Source: Labilibaculum filiforme
GTDB lineage: Bacteria; Bacteroidota; Bacteroidia; Bacteroidales; Marinifilaceae
Assembly (NCBI RefSeq): GCF_002843315.1
Contig: NZ_MVDD01000017.1
Span: 26,186 to 90,185 of the forward strand
Length of the DNA: 64,000 nt
Direction of reading: 5' to 3'
Positions 62,629-64,000 of this stretch are shown here, piece by piece; position 1 is the stretch's first letter, and every line of letters starts with the position of its first letter. Below the pieces are notes generated by a model. It made no database searches, was not told the origin of the DNA, and saw only the letters and a list, made by a program, of their open reading frames with translations. A program made the position numbers and the translations under genes.

Positions 62629-63732
62629 ATGATTTGTAATTTAGAGAAGAAATCTATTGAAGAGTTTAAGACCACAAATATTTTGCCTCAAACTCCTTTT
62701 TGGGCGCGGGTAAAAAAAAATCAAGGATTTATACCCAAGGGATTTGAGTTGACAATATCAAAAGATTTATTGTTTTGTGCCGCTAATTCTACCGAAAAAT
62801 TAAACGAGGATTTACTAGTTTTAATTAAGTATGTAGATGCTACTAATTGTTTTGCATATATTCCCTACGGACCTAAATTAGAACCTACATTTGAAAACCA
62901 AGGATTATTTTTAGAACAATTATCGGAGTCTATAAGACCACATCTTCCATCTAGCTGCATTTTTATTCGTTACGATCTGATTTGGGAAAATCAGTGGGCT
63001 ATTGAAGAGGAGTATTTTGATAATTCTGGAAATTGGATTGGACCACCTCCAGATAAAACTCAGGAATATAGGATAAACTTTAATACGATTAATTGGAATC
63101 TGCATAAAAGCATAGAGGATCATTTGCCAAAAAACACCTTTTTTCTTGATTTATCTTTAAAAGAAGAGGATATTCTCTATAATATGAGATACAATACAAG
63201 ATATAACATTAGAAAAGCGAATAGGAAAGGAATAAGAGTGCGTGAATATGGAATCGACCATATCGGAGAATGGTATAAATTATATCTTGAAACATCATAT
63301 CGGCACAATATACCAGCTCAAAATCAAGAGTATTTTGCTACTATTTTGAGAAATCAGGACAATAGTAAAAAAGGAGTAAGTGTAAAAATGTTAATGGCTG
63401 ATTATGGTGGTAGTTTTCTTTCTTCCATGTTTTTAGTTTTATCAAAAAAACGAGGAACTTATTTATATGGGGCATCCACATCAGGTAAAGATAATCTGAT
63501 GGCAAGCTATTCTTTGCAATGGGAATCCATACGCCTGGCAAAAGAGTGGGGGTGTTTAGAATATGATATGTTTGGTTCGGCTCCTAATTTGAATCAAGCT
63601 CATCCTTTACATGGCGTGCATATTTTTAAGAAAGGATTTGGTGGAAATCTTTATCATAGAATGGGATGTTGGGATTATCCATATAATAAGCAACTTTATA
63701 ATTTGTATCGAATTCAAGAGGTGAAAAAATAG
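62629..63732 (+). CDS. FemAB-like peptidoglycan-bridge aminoacyltransferase
   Basis: A 367-residue cytoplasmic protein with the double-GNAT FemABX fold. Typical segments are QTPFWARVKKNQGF, FAYIPYGPKLEP, the basic helix MRYNTRYNIRKANRKGIRV, the STSGKDNLMASYSLQWESIR helix, and CLEYDMFGSAPNLNQ. The final HGVHIFKKGFGG matches the family's closing motif. Relatives add amino acids to lipid II or related cell-wall precursors using aminoacyl-tRNA. In Bacteroidota the exact substrate is not established. It is a single gene with its own promoter. Confidence 0.85.
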   Translation: MICNLEKKSIEEFKTTNILPQTPFWARVKKNQGFIPKGFELTISKDLLFCAANSTEKLNEDLLVLIKYVDATNCFAYIPYGPKLEPTFENQGLFLEQLSESIRPHLPSSCIFIRYDLIWENQWAIEEEYFDNSGNWIGPPPDKTQEYRINFNTINWNLHKSIEDHLPKNTFFLDLSLKEEDILYNMRYNTRYNIRKANRKGIRVREYGIDHIGEWYKLYLETSYRHNIPAQNQEYFATILRNQDNSKKGVSVKMLMADYGGSFLSSMFLVLSKKRGTYLYGASTSGKDNLMASYSLQWESIRLAKEWGCLEYDMFGSAPNLNQAHPLHGVHIFKKGFGGNLYHRMGCWDYPYNKQLYNLYRIQEVKK

Positions 63733-63934
63733 AGCAAGAAAGCTTCTAATGCCGAAAAGGATAGCTGTACAAATTGGGCTGCGATCTATTTCTATGTTTT
63801 AGGATATGAATGTGCACTTAACAGCTAATTAATTATAAATTGAATGGGTAAAGTGGAAAGAATAAGATTAACACTATAATACCCTAAGAAAATTAGACCA
63901 GGAGCTTAATTGAAAAATAATGTAAATTAAACTC
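63733..63934. other. Spacer between the FemAB-like gene and the IS element
   Basis: 202 bp with no coding frame. The left inverted repeat of the IS should lie in the last ~60 bp, but its exact edge cannot be set because the right end is outside the window. Confidence 0.4.
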
Positions 63935-64000
63935 ATGGAAAAAATGAAAAGAACACGTCGTAAATTTAGCTCAACATTTAAAGCAAAAGTTGCAATAGAA
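63935..64000 (+). mobile_element. Start of an IS3-family transposase OrfA, cut by the window edge
   Basis: The last 22 codons read MEKMKRTRRKFSSTFKAKVA and on. The KRKFS-x3-KAKVA(I/L)E pattern is the N-terminus of the helix-turn-helix OrfA of IS3-family elements. A start at 63944 (the second Met) is equally possible. The rest of OrfA, OrfB and the right end lie beyond the window, so intactness is unknown. Confidence 0.8.

Overview
The window is an AT-rich chromosomal segment of a Bacteroidota bacterium. The evidence is a SusC/SusD outer-membrane pair, T9SS type A and type B sorting domains, a PorP/SprF protein, LytTR and TPR/PAS histidine kinases, and promoters of the TTTG-N19-21-TAnnTTTG class. 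The mix resembles marine Bacteroidia such as Marinilabiliales, but that placement is inference. No rRNA, tRNA, CRISPR array or phage was seen. An IS3-type transposase begins at the right edge.

Layout. 1-8 kb is housekeeping: a 5'-truncated ROK sugar kinase, a coiled-coil lipoprotein, a DoxX-like gene broken by one in-frame TAG, an ABC-F ATPase, and a leftward cluster of cvfB, a C69 dipeptidase and glutathione peroxidase. 8.4-11.9 kb is one 1146-residue protein made of two complete, tandemly fused carboxyltransferase (OadA/PycB-type) modules. 12.3-18.9 kb holds two collinear GAF-PAS-PAS-GAF histidine kinases. Between them lie a seven-copy 21-bp tandem repeat and a 251-residue protein of unknown function. 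19-28.3 kb holds a 2666-residue PKD/Ig-like T9SS type B adhesin divergent from a PorP/SprF-like protein.

28.5-53 kb is a starch/maltodextrin utilisation locus around a LacI-family regulator. To the left, transcribed leftward, are susC, susD, a SusE-like lipoprotein, a SusF-like lipoprotein with three FN3-like modules, and a T9SS-secreted GH13 amylase. To the right, transcribed rightward, are an MFS sugar transporter, beta-phosphoglucomutase, GH65 maltose phosphorylase, a SusA-like GH13, a GH31 alpha-glucosidase and two lipoprotein GH13 amylases. The two arms form a plausible path: surface amylase, SusCD import, periplasmic trimming, MFS uptake of maltose, phosphorolysis, and glucose 6-phosphate. 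Matching LacI-type palindromes lie upstream of the -33 boxes of both arms, which suggests activation rather than repression.

53-64 kb holds a TPR histidine kinase, a PNPOx-like flavoprotein, a LytS/LytR-type pair, a second carbohydrate unit (esterase plus a second SusA-like GH13), a slipin, a FemAB-like transferase and the start of the IS3 transposase.

The points most worth following up are the tandem carboxyltransferase, the 21-bp repeat array between the kinase paralogues, the paired operators with a structured transporter leader, and the single-base DoxX pseudogene.
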